Shown in pieces: positions 1 through 7,266 of a stretch of DNA of 39,579 nucleotides (positions within the stretch are counted from its first letter, which is position 1; each line of letters starts with the position of its first letter). The position numbers were made by a program, and so were the translations under genes. The notes under the pieces are model-generated. The model did not search any database, was not told the origin of the DNA, and was given only the letters and a program-made list of their open reading frames with translations. The stretch is from CAYSPT01 sp964432985 (GTDB lineage: Bacteria; Muiribacteriota; CAYSPT01). The stretch covers positions 1 through 39,579 of the forward strand of contig CAYSPT010000047.1 of NCBI GenBank assembly GCA_964432985.1, read 5' to 3'.

Positions 1-1
1 C

Positions 2-664
2 CGAAATTTCGGCGTACTCAGTTTTGATCTCGAATCCATTCCCGTGGACGAGCACCTGCAGATGGATATTCGTGGTTTGGACCGTCTTATCGCCCGCAAG
101 AACAAGGCAGACAGGTGGATGGCGGAAATAATCTATCCTGAAGTATTGACCCGGCGTCTCAAGGTGTTTGATCAGCTGAAAAGTCCTGAGAAAATGGCTG
201 CTATTGCCGCCAAAGCGGTGTGCCACCACACATCTTCCTGGATTGGGCTCTCCTCGCCTGATTTTTTTACAGGTATCATTCCTCATTCTGATTATCCTCT
301 GAGGAGGGCCGATGTTTACTCCACCTTTATTAATCCGCAGCGATGTGTTGTCGTATCTTTTTCAGTCGCCTGGGAGGCGCGGGACCGGGTCATGAAGATT
401 TTTTCTCCCTACACGGTTTCGCCGCCGTCCCGACACCAGCGCCACCCCTATCCAGAGAACCGCTCATGGGAGCATCTTACCGTAGCCATGCCTGAATCGA
501 TGGTACCAGATATAAAGGAAAAACTCCTGGTGGACCCATTCGTTAAAGATATCAAGGTAGAATTTCGCTCTTTTCATGATATTCGAGAAGTGGTAACCTG
601 TTACATGGGCACTGCTCTACCACCCAAAGTCCCTATGAAGAGAGGAGTCAGGTCATGGAGATAA
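2..664 (+). CDS. Unknown protein, 5' end outside the window
   Basis: The frame is open from base 2, with no stop before the first internal start (GTG at 44), so this is most likely the C-terminal part of a longer protein. About 220 residues are visible. They are soluble in character, with no signal peptide or membrane segment in the visible part, and the sequence is rich in Trp, Arg, His and Pro. I recognise no family motif. The stop (TAA at 662-664) lies inside the next gene, whose ATG is at 655, so the two overlap by 10 bases and are probably translationally coupled. The function is unknown. Coding confidence rests on the open frame, the coupling, and a Shine-Dalgarno (GAGAGGAG) for the next gene at its end. 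Confidence 0.65.
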   Translation, partial: RNFGVLSFDLESIPVDEHLQMDIRGLDRLIARKNKADRWMAEIIYPEVLTRRLKVFDQLKSPEKMAAIAAKAVCHHTSSWIGLSSPDFFTGIIPHSDYPLRRADVYSTFINPQRCVVVSFSVAWEARDRVMKIFSPYTVSPPSRHQRHPYPENRSWEHLTVAMPESMVPDIKEKLLVDPFVKDIKVEFRSFHDIREVVTCYMGTALPPKVPMKRGVRSWR

Positions 665-1413
665 GTAAGCGTATATGCATGCTTATCGTGGCTTTGTCAC
701 TCATCATCGCCGTCAACGGTCACCCGGCTGCGGGCAGCGACGCACTTGACAGGATGGTTCTGTTCAAGGATTTCAGCACCGGATCATTCGGACTTCTGAA
801 GCAAAAGTTGTATACCGGGATGATGCGGGAATTAGACAGCGCCGAAGGGATCACCATTGAAATCACAGCAAACAGTCTATCTCACAGTCTGGGCGGCAGA
901 TTTTCCCGGATAACCATTACCGTTACCAACGCTGTTATTGAAGGCATGTGTGTTCGTGAAGCCTTTTTTGATTTTAAGGAACCCGTCGTTGATCTGAAGA
1001 TTCTTTGGAGCGAGGAGAAACTTCGTCTGCAGTCGTCCGGTGAAATAGGGATGAATCTGGTGGTCTATGAGGATGATATCAATACATTCCTCAGAGAAAA
1101 AGCTGCAAAACTGAAAGTACAGAAACCGGAAATCAGTCTCAGGAAGGGTAATATTTACCTGAAAGGATCTGCCAGATGGTGGATAATCCAATCATCGTTC
1201 TGGGCCAAAGGCACCTTTTTCATTCAAGATGGTAAGAAGATCTTTTTTAATCCGAAAAAGCTGGAAATATCCAAAGTAAAAATGCCATCAATAGTGATCA
1301 AGAAACTTGTACAAAAAATAAATCCCGTTCTTGATCTGAGCAAATTACCTTTTGACGTAATTCTTAAAACTATTAAGCTTGAAAACAGTAAAATGACTAT
1401 TACCAGTTTTTGA
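655..1413 (+). CDS. DUF2993 (LmeA-like) exported lipid-binding protein
   Basis: This 252-residue protein starts with a basic and hydrophobic signal peptide (about residues 4-27, ending near AAGS). The rest shows the DUF2993 pattern: an ITIEIT segment, a conserved patch around residues 100-125 (FDFKEPVVDLKILW), a segment giving a linker and a following start of a beta-rich repeat (IYLKGSARWWI, about 170-180), and a C-terminal Leu/Pro-rich part (LSKLPFDVILKTIKLENSKM). DUF2993 proteins are extracytoplasmic and some bind phospholipids; the mycobacterial LmeA acts in mannan assembly. The ATG at 655 is preceded by GAGAGGAG at good spacing and overlaps the upstream stop. Its place beside a pyruvyl-transferase fusion protein suggests an envelope role, which is inference. 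Confidence 0.7.
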   Translation: MEISKRICMLIVALSLIIAVNGHPAAGSDALDRMVLFKDFSTGSFGLLKQKLYTGMMRELDSAEGITIEITANSLSHSLGGRFSRITITVTNAVIEGMCVREAFFDFKEPVVDLKILWSEEKLRLQSSGEIGMNLVVYEDDINTFLREKAAKLKVQKPEISLRKGNIYLKGSARWWIIQSSFWAKGTFFIQDGKKIFFNPKKLEISKVKMPSIVIKKLVQKINPVLDLSKLPFDVILKTIKLENSKMTITSF

Positions 1414-1463
1414 TAAACTAGTACGAGCTTTTGATATACTTGATGTGAAAGGGGTACAGGAGC

Positions 1464-1838
1464 ATGAGTGAGGAAAACAAGGACCAGGTTGAAGAAATAG
1501 AAGAACAGGACGTGAAAAAACCGCCGCAAGAGTCAACTGACACTGCCGGAGAACCGGAAGCGAAACCGGAAGCGAAACCGGAAGCGAAACCGAAAGAGGA
1601 ACCTCAAGAGGGAGCCCAAGAAGAAGAACCGGCAGTAGATGATTCTGACGACCGTATAGATCTGGACGAGGTAGTCGAGAGCGAAAACGACTTCGAGATG
1701 AAGAACATCATCGGCTTCATCATCGGCTTCCTGGTACTCGTCGCAGGCTTTATCACCCTTGGGATGGGTTCCACCAGTCTCAGTCCATTCTTGATAATCG
1801 GCGGATATATTATTATCGGGGTATCCCTTATTATTTGA
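1464..1838 (+). CDS. Small acidic two-helix membrane protein
   Basis: This 124-residue protein has a long acidic N-terminal half (Glu/Asp/Pro/Lys-rich, about residues 1-75) with three EAKP repeats, then two hydrophobic helices (about 80-98 and 106-123) joined by a short Ser/Gly/Pro loop. The helix pair with a Gly-rich turn resembles small DUF3098-type membrane proteins, but I cannot confirm the family. The ATG follows CAGGAGC. Its role is unknown. It lies between DUF2993 and the CsaB fusion protein, all on the same strand with short gaps, so it may belong to the same envelope operon. Confidence 0.7.
   Translation: MSEENKDQVEEIEEQDVKKPPQESTDTAGEPEAKPEAKPEAKPKEEPQEGAQEEEPAVDDSDDRIDLDEVVESENDFEMKNIIGFIIGFLVLVAGFITLGMGSTSLSPFLIIGGYIIIGVSLII
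1554..1589 (+). repeat. 12-bp in-frame tandem repeat, three copies
   Basis: Three identical copies of CCGGAAGCGAAA lie end to end inside the acidic domain of the small membrane protein. They encode the EAKP periodicity. The unit is a multiple of three, so copy-number change would alter linker length without shifting frame. Confidence 0.9.
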
Positions 1839-1921
1839 TGCCAGTTACTCGACATCCCTGATCTTCACGCTGGCAGTATCCCGATTGCTACTGTCCGGGA
1901 AATGGACTATGGTATTGTATT

Positions 1922-4900
1922 GTGAGTATCCTGTATCACAAACACCTTCTCCTTCGCGGGGGAGCAGGATTGTTCCTGGTTCTCCTCATTCTTTTTTTAT
2001 CCATCTCCCGCCTTCAGTTCGAAGCTACCGACAAACAGATTATCCTGGCTGTAGATTATTCTGATCTCCGTGATCTGTCGCTGTACCGAGGATACTCTCT
2101 CGATAGACTTCTCAACGATCTTTCCGCCGGCGGTTTTACCACGCTGCTTCTTCACGAGGAAACTATAGAAACGGCCATCCTGAGCGGACGCGCCACCGTT
2201 CTTCCTCAAATCGACAACACCTGCACCAGGCTTCTTGTCTCCGACAGTAACCTTGCCTTGGACATCAAAGACATACTTACCTGCCGCTACCCTGGAGTAA
2301 CAGCCAGCGTCTCCAGTACACCACAGGGATGGTGTATCGATTTACCCCTGGCTCTGTCTCTTCAGGTTGAACGATCCGCCAGGAAGGTCTCCTGGCCTCC
2401 TTTCAAACGAAGTGGGATCGGCTTTCACGCAAGCCTGATCCGCGACCTGGAATCACGCGGTTTTTTTCTCATCCCGGCTTACGTTTCACATCGTGGAGAA
2501 ACATCTGCCACCATTGGGAGAGTGCTTTCAGCTATACCATGGTCTCAGCCGTCGTTTCCCTTGATCATGTCCGGGCACAGTCTTCCCCCCTCCCCTGTCA
2601 TGCAGAAGCAGATAAAACGCTTCAACCTGCGTCCGGTGACAGTCGAATTCGGCTCTTCCCGCGGATGGCGCAGTTTAAAAGAAACACTGACACCGGGGAC
2701 AATTCTCAAAGCTCATCTTATCTCCCGGGAGGAGATGTATAAGAATCCAGAATCAAGAATCGTGCTTCGCCTGGCACGGGCAGCCCGTGAACGGCGGGCA
2801 CGGATACTCTGCCCCGCTTTACATTTTCTGCCCCGCAACGCGGGGGATGTGTGGGAAGAGAACCTGCGGTTTATGAACACTGTTCGAACGACTCTCGAGA
2901 AGCAAGGATTCTCGGTTATCAACGAAATGCCCGGTGAAAAACCTGTGCGACTGGTGGTTTCATCGATGATAATTATTCCGATAATGGCAGTATTCCTGGC
3001 TGCCTGGCCCGGCCCTGGAGCCCTGGGAGGTTTTATTCTGCTGTTCATACTCTCGCTTTTCATGGTTCCGGAATACGTTCAGATACGTCAGGTTTTTGCC
3101 CTGTGGGCTGCTTTGTTTTTCCCCACAGTAGCTATAGTAAGATTCTGGAAAGCTCCTGCGAACAAGGCTAGATCAACTGGTCAAACCGGTGTTTTGGTGG
3201 AGGCGGTGAAAACGTTCTTGACCGCAACCGGTTTCACCCTGTTTGGTGCCATGGCCGCCGGAACCTTATTGGCCACACCGGAGACTATCTATGGAGTCCA
3301 CCTGTTTCGTGGAGTCAAGCTAGCCTATTTGTTTCCGCCCCTGATGGTCGCCGCTGTGCTGTCTTGCGCCAAAGAGAGCCCGTTGAAAATCATACGCAGG
3401 GCCTGTAAAACCCGCTTGACTGCCGTACACTTGCTGCTCAGCCTGGTGGTAATCACCGGCGTAGTTCTTTACCTGACCAGGTCTGGAAATACTCCGATGA
3501 TCAAGACTAGCCTCCTGGAGCGCAATATTCGTGATTGGCTGGAAACACTGCTTTTAGCCCGTCCCCGAACCAAGGAAATGCTGCTGGGCCATCCTGCATT
3601 TATCGTCGGGATGGCATTGCTGTTGCGCCAACCTAAAAACGGCAGGATATTGCTGGCCATGCTGGCTACGGTCGGTCAAGTATCATTGTTTAACACATTC
3701 TGCCATTTTCAGACACCACTTGTTCTTTCACTACTCAGATCTATTAACGGGCTGTGGATGGGAGTTCTCCTGGGGGTCGCCGCTGCCTGGCTCATCATGT
3801 CAGCGGGAGCCGGACGTGATAAACCGCGTTTCCTGCTGTCCGGTTATTTCGGGAAAGGGAATCTTGGCGACGACCTGATTCTGGCTGGCGAGATTCTTGC
3901 TTTACGAAACGCTGATCCCGACTGTGAAATCGAGGTATTGAGCGGTTCTCCCCGCAACGTGGCCTGTAAATTCGATGTGGAATCCGTCAACCGCTTCAAT
4001 CCCTTCCAGGTGTTATCTGCCATGATACGAACGGACTGCCTGATTACAGGAGGAGGGGGAATCCTGCAGGACGTCACCGGGCGGCTTTCTCCTTATTATT
4101 ACCTCACGCTGGCGAAAATGGCGCGGTTGCTGGATAAACTCGATGTCCACTGGGGAATTGGAATAGGTCCTTTTAAAAGCAGCACCGTTACCAGGATGGT
4201 CGCAGATGAACTCACGCAAGCTGACCTTGTTTTTATCCGGGAAAGGTTCTCTCTGAGCTGGTTCGATCGTCCCACCATACCCTATCCGGATGTCACCACT
4301 GGAGCAGATCTGGCTTTCTTTCTGGCAGACATGCTGCCCGCACCCCGTCAGCCCGTGTCCGGTACTCCCGTCACCCTGGGATTGTCAATCAGACCGGGGC
4401 GCTTCTTCAATTCGATTAAAGGTGATTTGCTTAACAGTCTTGCACAACTGCTCGAAAATACGGTAGACAAGATACTCATTTTTCCTTTTGACAAAGCAAT
4501 GGATGAGGAAATTTCCCGGGACATGGCCGGTAAATTGGGAAAGCAGGCAGCCGTGCTATCAGGAGGGATCACCCTTGAGAAAGCTATTGAGGCTATGGAT
4601 GAAGTGACGGTGATGATCGGGATGAGACTTCATTCGCTTATACTGGCGTGCCTCAGGGGGCGTCCGTTTATCGGAATGCCCTACGATCCCAAGGTCAGCT
4701 CTTTCATTGATACTCTTGGGCTGCCCGAACATGCAAAGGCTATGAGAAGGATACAACCGGAAACTCTCAAGACCATGATACGCGAGTTAGTCGATAATCA
4801 GAGTGAGTCATTCCAGCAACTTACTCAGGCCAGCAGTGATTCAGGCAAGAAAATTAAAACAGAGGCACAGCAAATAGTGAAGTTAATCAAATTACGTCAG

Positions 4901-4927
4901 GAACCTGCCCCGGACCAGATGCCTTGA
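1922..4927 (+). CDS. csaB: DUF5693 membrane protein fused to CsaB-type polysaccharide pyruvyl transferase
   Basis: This is a 1001-residue fusion. Residues about 8-28 form a membrane anchor, followed by a DUF5693-like extracytoplasmic domain (LAVDYSDLRDLS, GYSLDRLLNDLSAGGFTTL, the EETIE patch). About eight hydrophobic helices occupy roughly 340-640. The C-terminal 350 residues are a complete CsaB domain: GYFGKGNLGDDLIL near 645, ITGGGGILQD near 705, GIGIGPF near 745, IGMRLHSLILA near 900 and GMPYDPKVSSFI near 920. CsaB adds pyruvate ketals to secondary cell-wall polymers that anchor SLH-domain S-layer proteins. In Firmicutes, DUF5693 and csaB genes are often neighbours; here they are one polypeptide. 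The GTG start at 1922 has only a weak Shine-Dalgarno but fits the N-terminal anchor. Confidence 0.85.
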   Translation: MSILYHKHLLLRGGAGLFLVLLILFLSISRLQFEATDKQIILAVDYSDLRDLSLYRGYSLDRLLNDLSAGGFTTLLLHEETIETAILSGRATVLPQIDNTCTRLLVSDSNLALDIKDILTCRYPGVTASVSSTPQGWCIDLPLALSLQVERSARKVSWPPFKRSGIGFHASLIRDLESRGFFLIPAYVSHRGETSATIGRVLSAIPWSQPSFPLIMSGHSLPPSPVMQKQIKRFNLRPVTVEFGSSRGWRSLKETLTPGTILKAHLISREEMYKNPESRIVLRLARAARERRARILCPALHFLPRNAGDVWEENLRFMNTVRTTLEKQGFSVINEMPGEKPVRLVVSSMIIIPIMAVFLAAWPGPGALGGFILLFILSLFMVPEYVQIRQVFALWAALFFPTVAIVRFWKAPANKARSTGQTGVLVEAVKTFLTATGFTLFGAMAAGTLLATPETIYGVHLFRGVKLAYLFPPLMVAAVLSCAKESPLKIIRRACKTRLTAVHLLLSLVVITGVVLYLTRSGNTPMIKTSLLERNIRDWLETLLLARPRTKEMLLGHPAFIVGMALLLRQPKNGRILLAMLATVGQVSLFNTFCHFQTPLVLSLLRSINGLWMGVLLGVAAAWLIMSAGAGRDKPRFLLSGYFGKGNLGDDLILAGEILALRNADPDCEIEVLSGSPRNVACKFDVESVNRFNPFQVLSAMIRTDCLITGGGGILQDVTGRLSPYYYLTLAKMARLLDKLDVHWGIGIGPFKSSTVTRMVADELTQADLVFIRERFSLSWFDRPTIPYPDVTTGADLAFFLADMLPAPRQPVSGTPVTLGLSIRPGRFFNSIKGDLLNSLAQLLENTVDKILIFPFDKAMDEEISRDMAGKLGKQAAVLSGGITLEKAIEAMDEVTVMIGMRLHSLILACLRGRPFIGMPYDPKVSSFIDTLGLPEHAKAMRRIQPETLKTMIRELVDNQSESFQQLTQASSDSGKKIKTEAQQIVKLIKLRQEPAPDQMP

Positions 4928-5039
4928 GGCAATTTTCACAGATCCATTGATCACCGCATTTGTGGAATCCAAAAAGCGTCTTGTTGCCGCATACTTCACA
5001 GGTCATAGTATCAGTAAAAAAAATGGTTTCGTACGTCAC
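4887..5039 (-). CDS. 50-residue zinc-finger protein overlapping the csaB 3' end
   Basis: This small gene encodes a 50-residue protein with a C-x2-C (TCEVCGNK), a central HKCGD and a second C-x2-C (WICENCLK), a pattern typical of small zinc ribbons. The GTG start at 5039 has a strong Shine-Dalgarno (AAAGGAGG) seven bases upstream and a sigma-70-like promoter at 5069-5096. Its last 41 bases lie antisense to the csaB stop region, so transcripts from the two genes would overlap tail to tail. The function is unknown. Evidence for coding is the RBS, the promoter, and Cys spacing that would be unlikely by chance. It is too short for standard length cut-offs. Confidence 0.7.
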   Translation of the reverse strand: MTYETIFFTDTMTCEVCGNKTLFGFHKCGDQWICENCLKASGPGQVPDVI

Positions 5040-5068
5040 TGTGACCCCTCCTTTCCGGCACCATCTCT

Positions 5069-5096
5069 ATTGTAGCCTATTTTTCCGCTTTGGCAA
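5069..5096 (-). promoter_or_regulatory. Sigma-70-like promoter of the small zinc-finger gene
   Basis: On the minus strand TTGCCA (5096-5091) and TACAAT (5074-5069) are separated by 16 bp, about 30 bases before the GTG at 5039. No terminator is visible between them. Confidence 0.5.
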
Positions 5097-5311
5097 AGAG
5101 ATTCTCCACTATTTATCGACAAAACAGGTACTGTCCTTTATATACGTTCCAGGATAATTGTTCTCTGCTGCTGTTTTGATACAAAATCTCCTGTCCATCA
5201 AGATTTCATGCAATTTTGAGTTAAACTCAATCTCCCCGGCTACCGATACTTTTCGAGGAAACAGCTTGAATGAGAGATTGTATGTCTCTTTGACAATATT
5301 GCAGAGAAAGG

Positions 5312-5917
5312 ATGAAGTGCCCCATGTACGAACTTGAAGAAGTTGCAAAATTATCTGATCTCAGTGAGAGAACTCTTCGCCGCTATATCAAGAAATTTAA
5401 ACTTCGTATTGGTAGAGGTTCATTTAATAAGTACCGATTTTCTGAAGAAGACGTTAAAAGACTGGTTCTGGTCAGAACCATGCTGAAGGACGGATACTCC
5501 GACGCCGAGATAATCAAAACCCTGCAAGGTGGGAAACAAGAACAGCAGCAGAAGGTAAAGCAGGAGAACCTGCCATCAACCAGAGTTGATAAATTCAAAG
5601 AACTGATGCGTACTATCAAGGAACAGGACAGACGTACGGGGACAGTTATGGAAAAGATGACCAGAGAACTCAAAACATACGAACTGTTGCTCAGACAACA
5701 ATTGCGGCAACAAGCAATGCTAATGCAAAAAATAACCACTCTGGAAAGTCACATCAAGCCCGGTTTTTGGCAGCGATTATTCAGCCTTTTCACCAGTAAT
5801 AAGGAAGTGGAAACTCCTCCCTGTACCCAATGCGGAACGCCAAACAGCAGGCTGAACGCCTTTTGTATTGGATGTGGCTCTCCCTACATGGCGCAACCCC
5901 AGCCCTGTACCGGCTGA
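5312..5917 (+). CDS. MerR-like HTH regulator with coiled coil and C-terminal zinc ribbon
   Basis: This 201-residue protein has an N-terminal MerR-type winged helix (YELEEVAKLSDLSERTLRRYIKKF, then a wing with FNKYRFSEEDVKRLVLVRTMLKDGYS). A Gln/Lys-rich coiled coil follows, about residues 75-145. The C-terminal zinc ribbon is C-x2-C (CTQCG) and C-x2-C (CIGCG) ten residues apart, about 172-190. MerR proteins usually end in an effector domain; a zinc ribbon suggests a metal-stabilised or protein-binding end instead. The ATG at 5312 directly abuts AAAGG. The in-frame ATG at 5324 (protein starting MYELEEVAKL) fits the usual MerR N-terminus better and may be the true start. The DNA target and effector are unknown. 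A 274-bp gap precedes it, shared with the divergent zinc-finger gene. Confidence 0.75.
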   Translation: MKCPMYELEEVAKLSDLSERTLRRYIKKFKLRIGRGSFNKYRFSEEDVKRLVLVRTMLKDGYSDAEIIKTLQGGKQEQQQKVKQENLPSTRVDKFKELMRTIKEQDRRTGTVMEKMTRELKTYELLLRQQLRQQAMLMQKITTLESHIKPGFWQRLFSLFTSNKEVETPPCTQCGTPNSRLNAFCIGCGSPYMAQPQPCTG

Positions 5918-5976
5918 TCAACGAAGCCCTCATCGTATGCAGGCTCCCTCATGAAGAGGCCGGGAGCTCTGTTCAT

Positions 5977-6168
5977 TCAAACATGTTTGACAATGGACTG
6001 TGTGTGGTCTATCAACCCGCCTCGTCTTCGAAGATTCTTGATATTGCTCCCAAACGGGTTACTGCAGGCTTTCCACCCAATTACCATGAGAATTAAAAGG
6101 GTAAAAATTATAGGGACTTTGTATTTCTCCCACTTTTTTTGGAAGGCAGTTTTTTTCTTTTTTGCCAT
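5977..6168 (-). CDS. Possible small single-pass membrane protein
   Basis: This 63-residue frame has a Lys-rich start (MAKKKKTAFQKK), one hydrophobic helix of about 17 residues (VPIIFTLLILMVIGWKA), then a basic tail. That is a typical inside-positive small membrane protein. AAAGG lies about ten bases before the ATG, and TTGATT-17-TAAACT stands upstream on the same strand (6196-6224). I recognise no family. The opposite strand also has open frames here, which look like low-complexity shadows. Confidence is moderate because only layout and composition support it. Confidence 0.45.
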   Translation of the reverse strand: MAKKKKTAFQKKWEKYKVPIIFTLLILMVIGWKACSNPFGSNIKNLRRRGGLIDHTQSIVKHV

Positions 6169-6195
6169 AAAGGCTCAACCTTTCCCCAATGAATA

Positions 6196-6224
6196 AGTTT
6201 ATCGCTTTTTTCTTTTTTAATCAA
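6196..6224 (-). promoter_or_regulatory. Candidate promoter of the small membrane protein gene
   Basis: On the minus strand TTGATT (6224-6219) and TAAACT (6201-6196) are spaced 17 bp apart, about 28 bases before the ATG at 6168. The spacer is an A-rich run, which makes a chance match more likely. Confidence 0.35.
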
Positions 6225-6462
6225 TACTGGAGTCACATGCATTCTTGGGATTCTTCTCGTTCATTGCCGCTACGCCCACTATCATGATTGTCATCGTAAA
6301 GTGCTAGCGTTGCCGCCCTCGACTCTGTGAGTGTGGAAAGTAGTGAAGATTGTCCAGTATACGTTGCAGAAGTACATTCTACAGGCAAATAGGAAGTGTA
6401 CGTGAATGAGAAGAGAAACGTATCTTCGAGCGTTCACAGGTTCTCACGCGGTTCGTGATGTT

Positions 6463-6684
6463 TTACAGGCAACGGCGCCGAATACCATTGACCAGAAGCG
6501 CAACAGCATCGAGGTTGCAATCATCATCACCGGTAAGGCTCTTGAACATGTCGATTTCTTCATCGGTGCCGTAGAGATATACCACAAAGGTTTCCTCTAC
6601 CAACATGCATCTGTATCCCCGTGCAATCATCCAGAGGGTTTCCTTCCCGAGAAGCTTAGAAGCTGCCCTGAGAAACACCTTCAT
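6463..6684 (-). CDS. Possible small hypothetical protein
   Basis: This 73-residue frame reads MKVFLRAASKLLGKET with later acidic residues (YGTDEEIDMFKSLTGDDD) and a balanced amino-acid mix, more protein-like than the overlapping plus-strand frame at 6406-6714, which is rich in His and Ser. No clear Shine-Dalgarno precedes the ATG and no family is recognised. The stretch 6169-6462 upstream of the other small gene holds only short frames and nothing else I can support. Confidence 0.3.
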   Translation of the reverse strand: MKVFLRAASKLLGKETLWMIARGYRCMLVEETFVVYLYGTDEEIDMFKSLTGDDDCNLDAVALLVNGIRRRCL

Positions 6685-6715
6685 AATTATGTATCGGCAT
6701 ATACATTAAGGTAAC

Positions 6716-6744
6716 TTTCAATTTCTTTTTCTTTGGTATACAAT
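6716..6744 (+). promoter_or_regulatory. Candidate promoter before the structured leader
   Basis: TTTCAA (6716-6721) and TACAAT (6739-6744) have a 17-bp pyrimidine-rich spacer. Transcription from here would give a leader of roughly 90 bases before the ATG at 6840, long enough to hold the structured element at 6759-6820. The -35 box is weak. Confidence 0.45.
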
Positions 6745-6758
6745 GGGTGCAGTTCTTG

Positions 6759-6820
6759 TAACCCGAAAAATGCATTAGCCTTTCTATTACGGCTAGGAAA
6801 CAGCCATATTTTCCGGGTTA
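6759..6820 (+). promoter_or_regulatory. Structured 5' leader with mutually exclusive hairpins
   Basis: A 7-bp closing stem (TAACCCG at 6759-6765 with CGGGTTA at 6814-6820) encloses three complementary segments: TAGCC (6776-6780), GGCTA (6791-6795) and AGCC (6802-6805). GGCT can pair with either the first or the third, so two alternative hairpins are possible. The closing stem ends six bases before the Shine-Dalgarno AGGAGG. This is the layout of a translational switch, but it matches no riboswitch class I know well. The structure is read by eye only. Confidence 0.4.
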
Positions 6821-6839
6821 GTAATCAGGAGGTGCCTTC

Positions 6840-7178
6840 ATGGAGGTTGATAAGTCAGATATCACAAGAGCCGGAAGGGATTTGAACAAGGAACCGCTGG
6901 ATGGTGCCGCTTTGTTCCAGGATGAGACTTTCATTTTGGGAATACAGGAAGGATATATCATGGGATCACGGCATTATCTGGAATCTGAACATTCCAAGGT
7001 CATGACCGACCCAAATTATTCTGACGGCCGTTTCTTTGTGCCCCAGAGAGTCACTATAGCAGAAAACAACAGTTATACGCTGGTCTTATCAGGCGGAATC
7101 TCTTTGCAGATTACGATCAGTACTATCAGCCACATGACACAGGATGGATACCAGGCTCTCTTTGAAGTAACGACCTGA
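6840..7178 (+). CDS. Small soluble hypothetical protein
   Basis: This 112-residue protein has no signal peptide or membrane helix. It has an acidic N-terminal part and a beta-rich C-terminal half (NNSYTLVLSGGISLQITIS). The ATG has a strong AGGAGG seven bases upstream, just behind the structured leader. I recognise no family. It stands alone between its own leader and the separate promoter of the next operon. An inverted repeat GACCTG/CAGGTC spans its stop codon (7172-7195) but has no U-run, so it is a weak terminator at best. Confidence 0.7.
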   Translation: MEVDKSDITRAGRDLNKEPLDGAALFQDETFILGIQEGYIMGSRHYLESEHSKVMTDPNYSDGRFFVPQRVTIAENNSYTLVLSGGISLQITISTISHMTQDGYQALFEVTT

Positions 7179-7185
7179 TTCATCA

Positions 7186-7215
7186 TTGACAGGTCAACAT
7201 CTTTCACTTTAGAAT
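7186..7215 (+). promoter_or_regulatory. Sigma-70-like promoter of the 7267-12371 operon
   Basis: TTGACA (7186-7191), a perfect -35 box, is followed after 18 bp by TAGAAT (7210-7215). The start of transcription would lie near 7222, about 45 bases before the ATG at 7267. Confidence 0.6.
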
Positions 7216-7266
7216 TACGTTAGTATCGATATCTCTAATTAATATTGTACAAAGGAGACTTGCTTT

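Noticed and set aside
6406..6714. Plus-strand frame of 102 residues
   Set aside because: Its composition is unlike a protein, it lacks a Shine-Dalgarno, and the minus-strand frame is more plausible.
6759..6820. Cyclic di-GMP-I riboswitch
   Set aside because: The conserved GGGCAAACC and ACGCAAAGCC elements are missing; only a GCCGGG-like end is vaguely similar.
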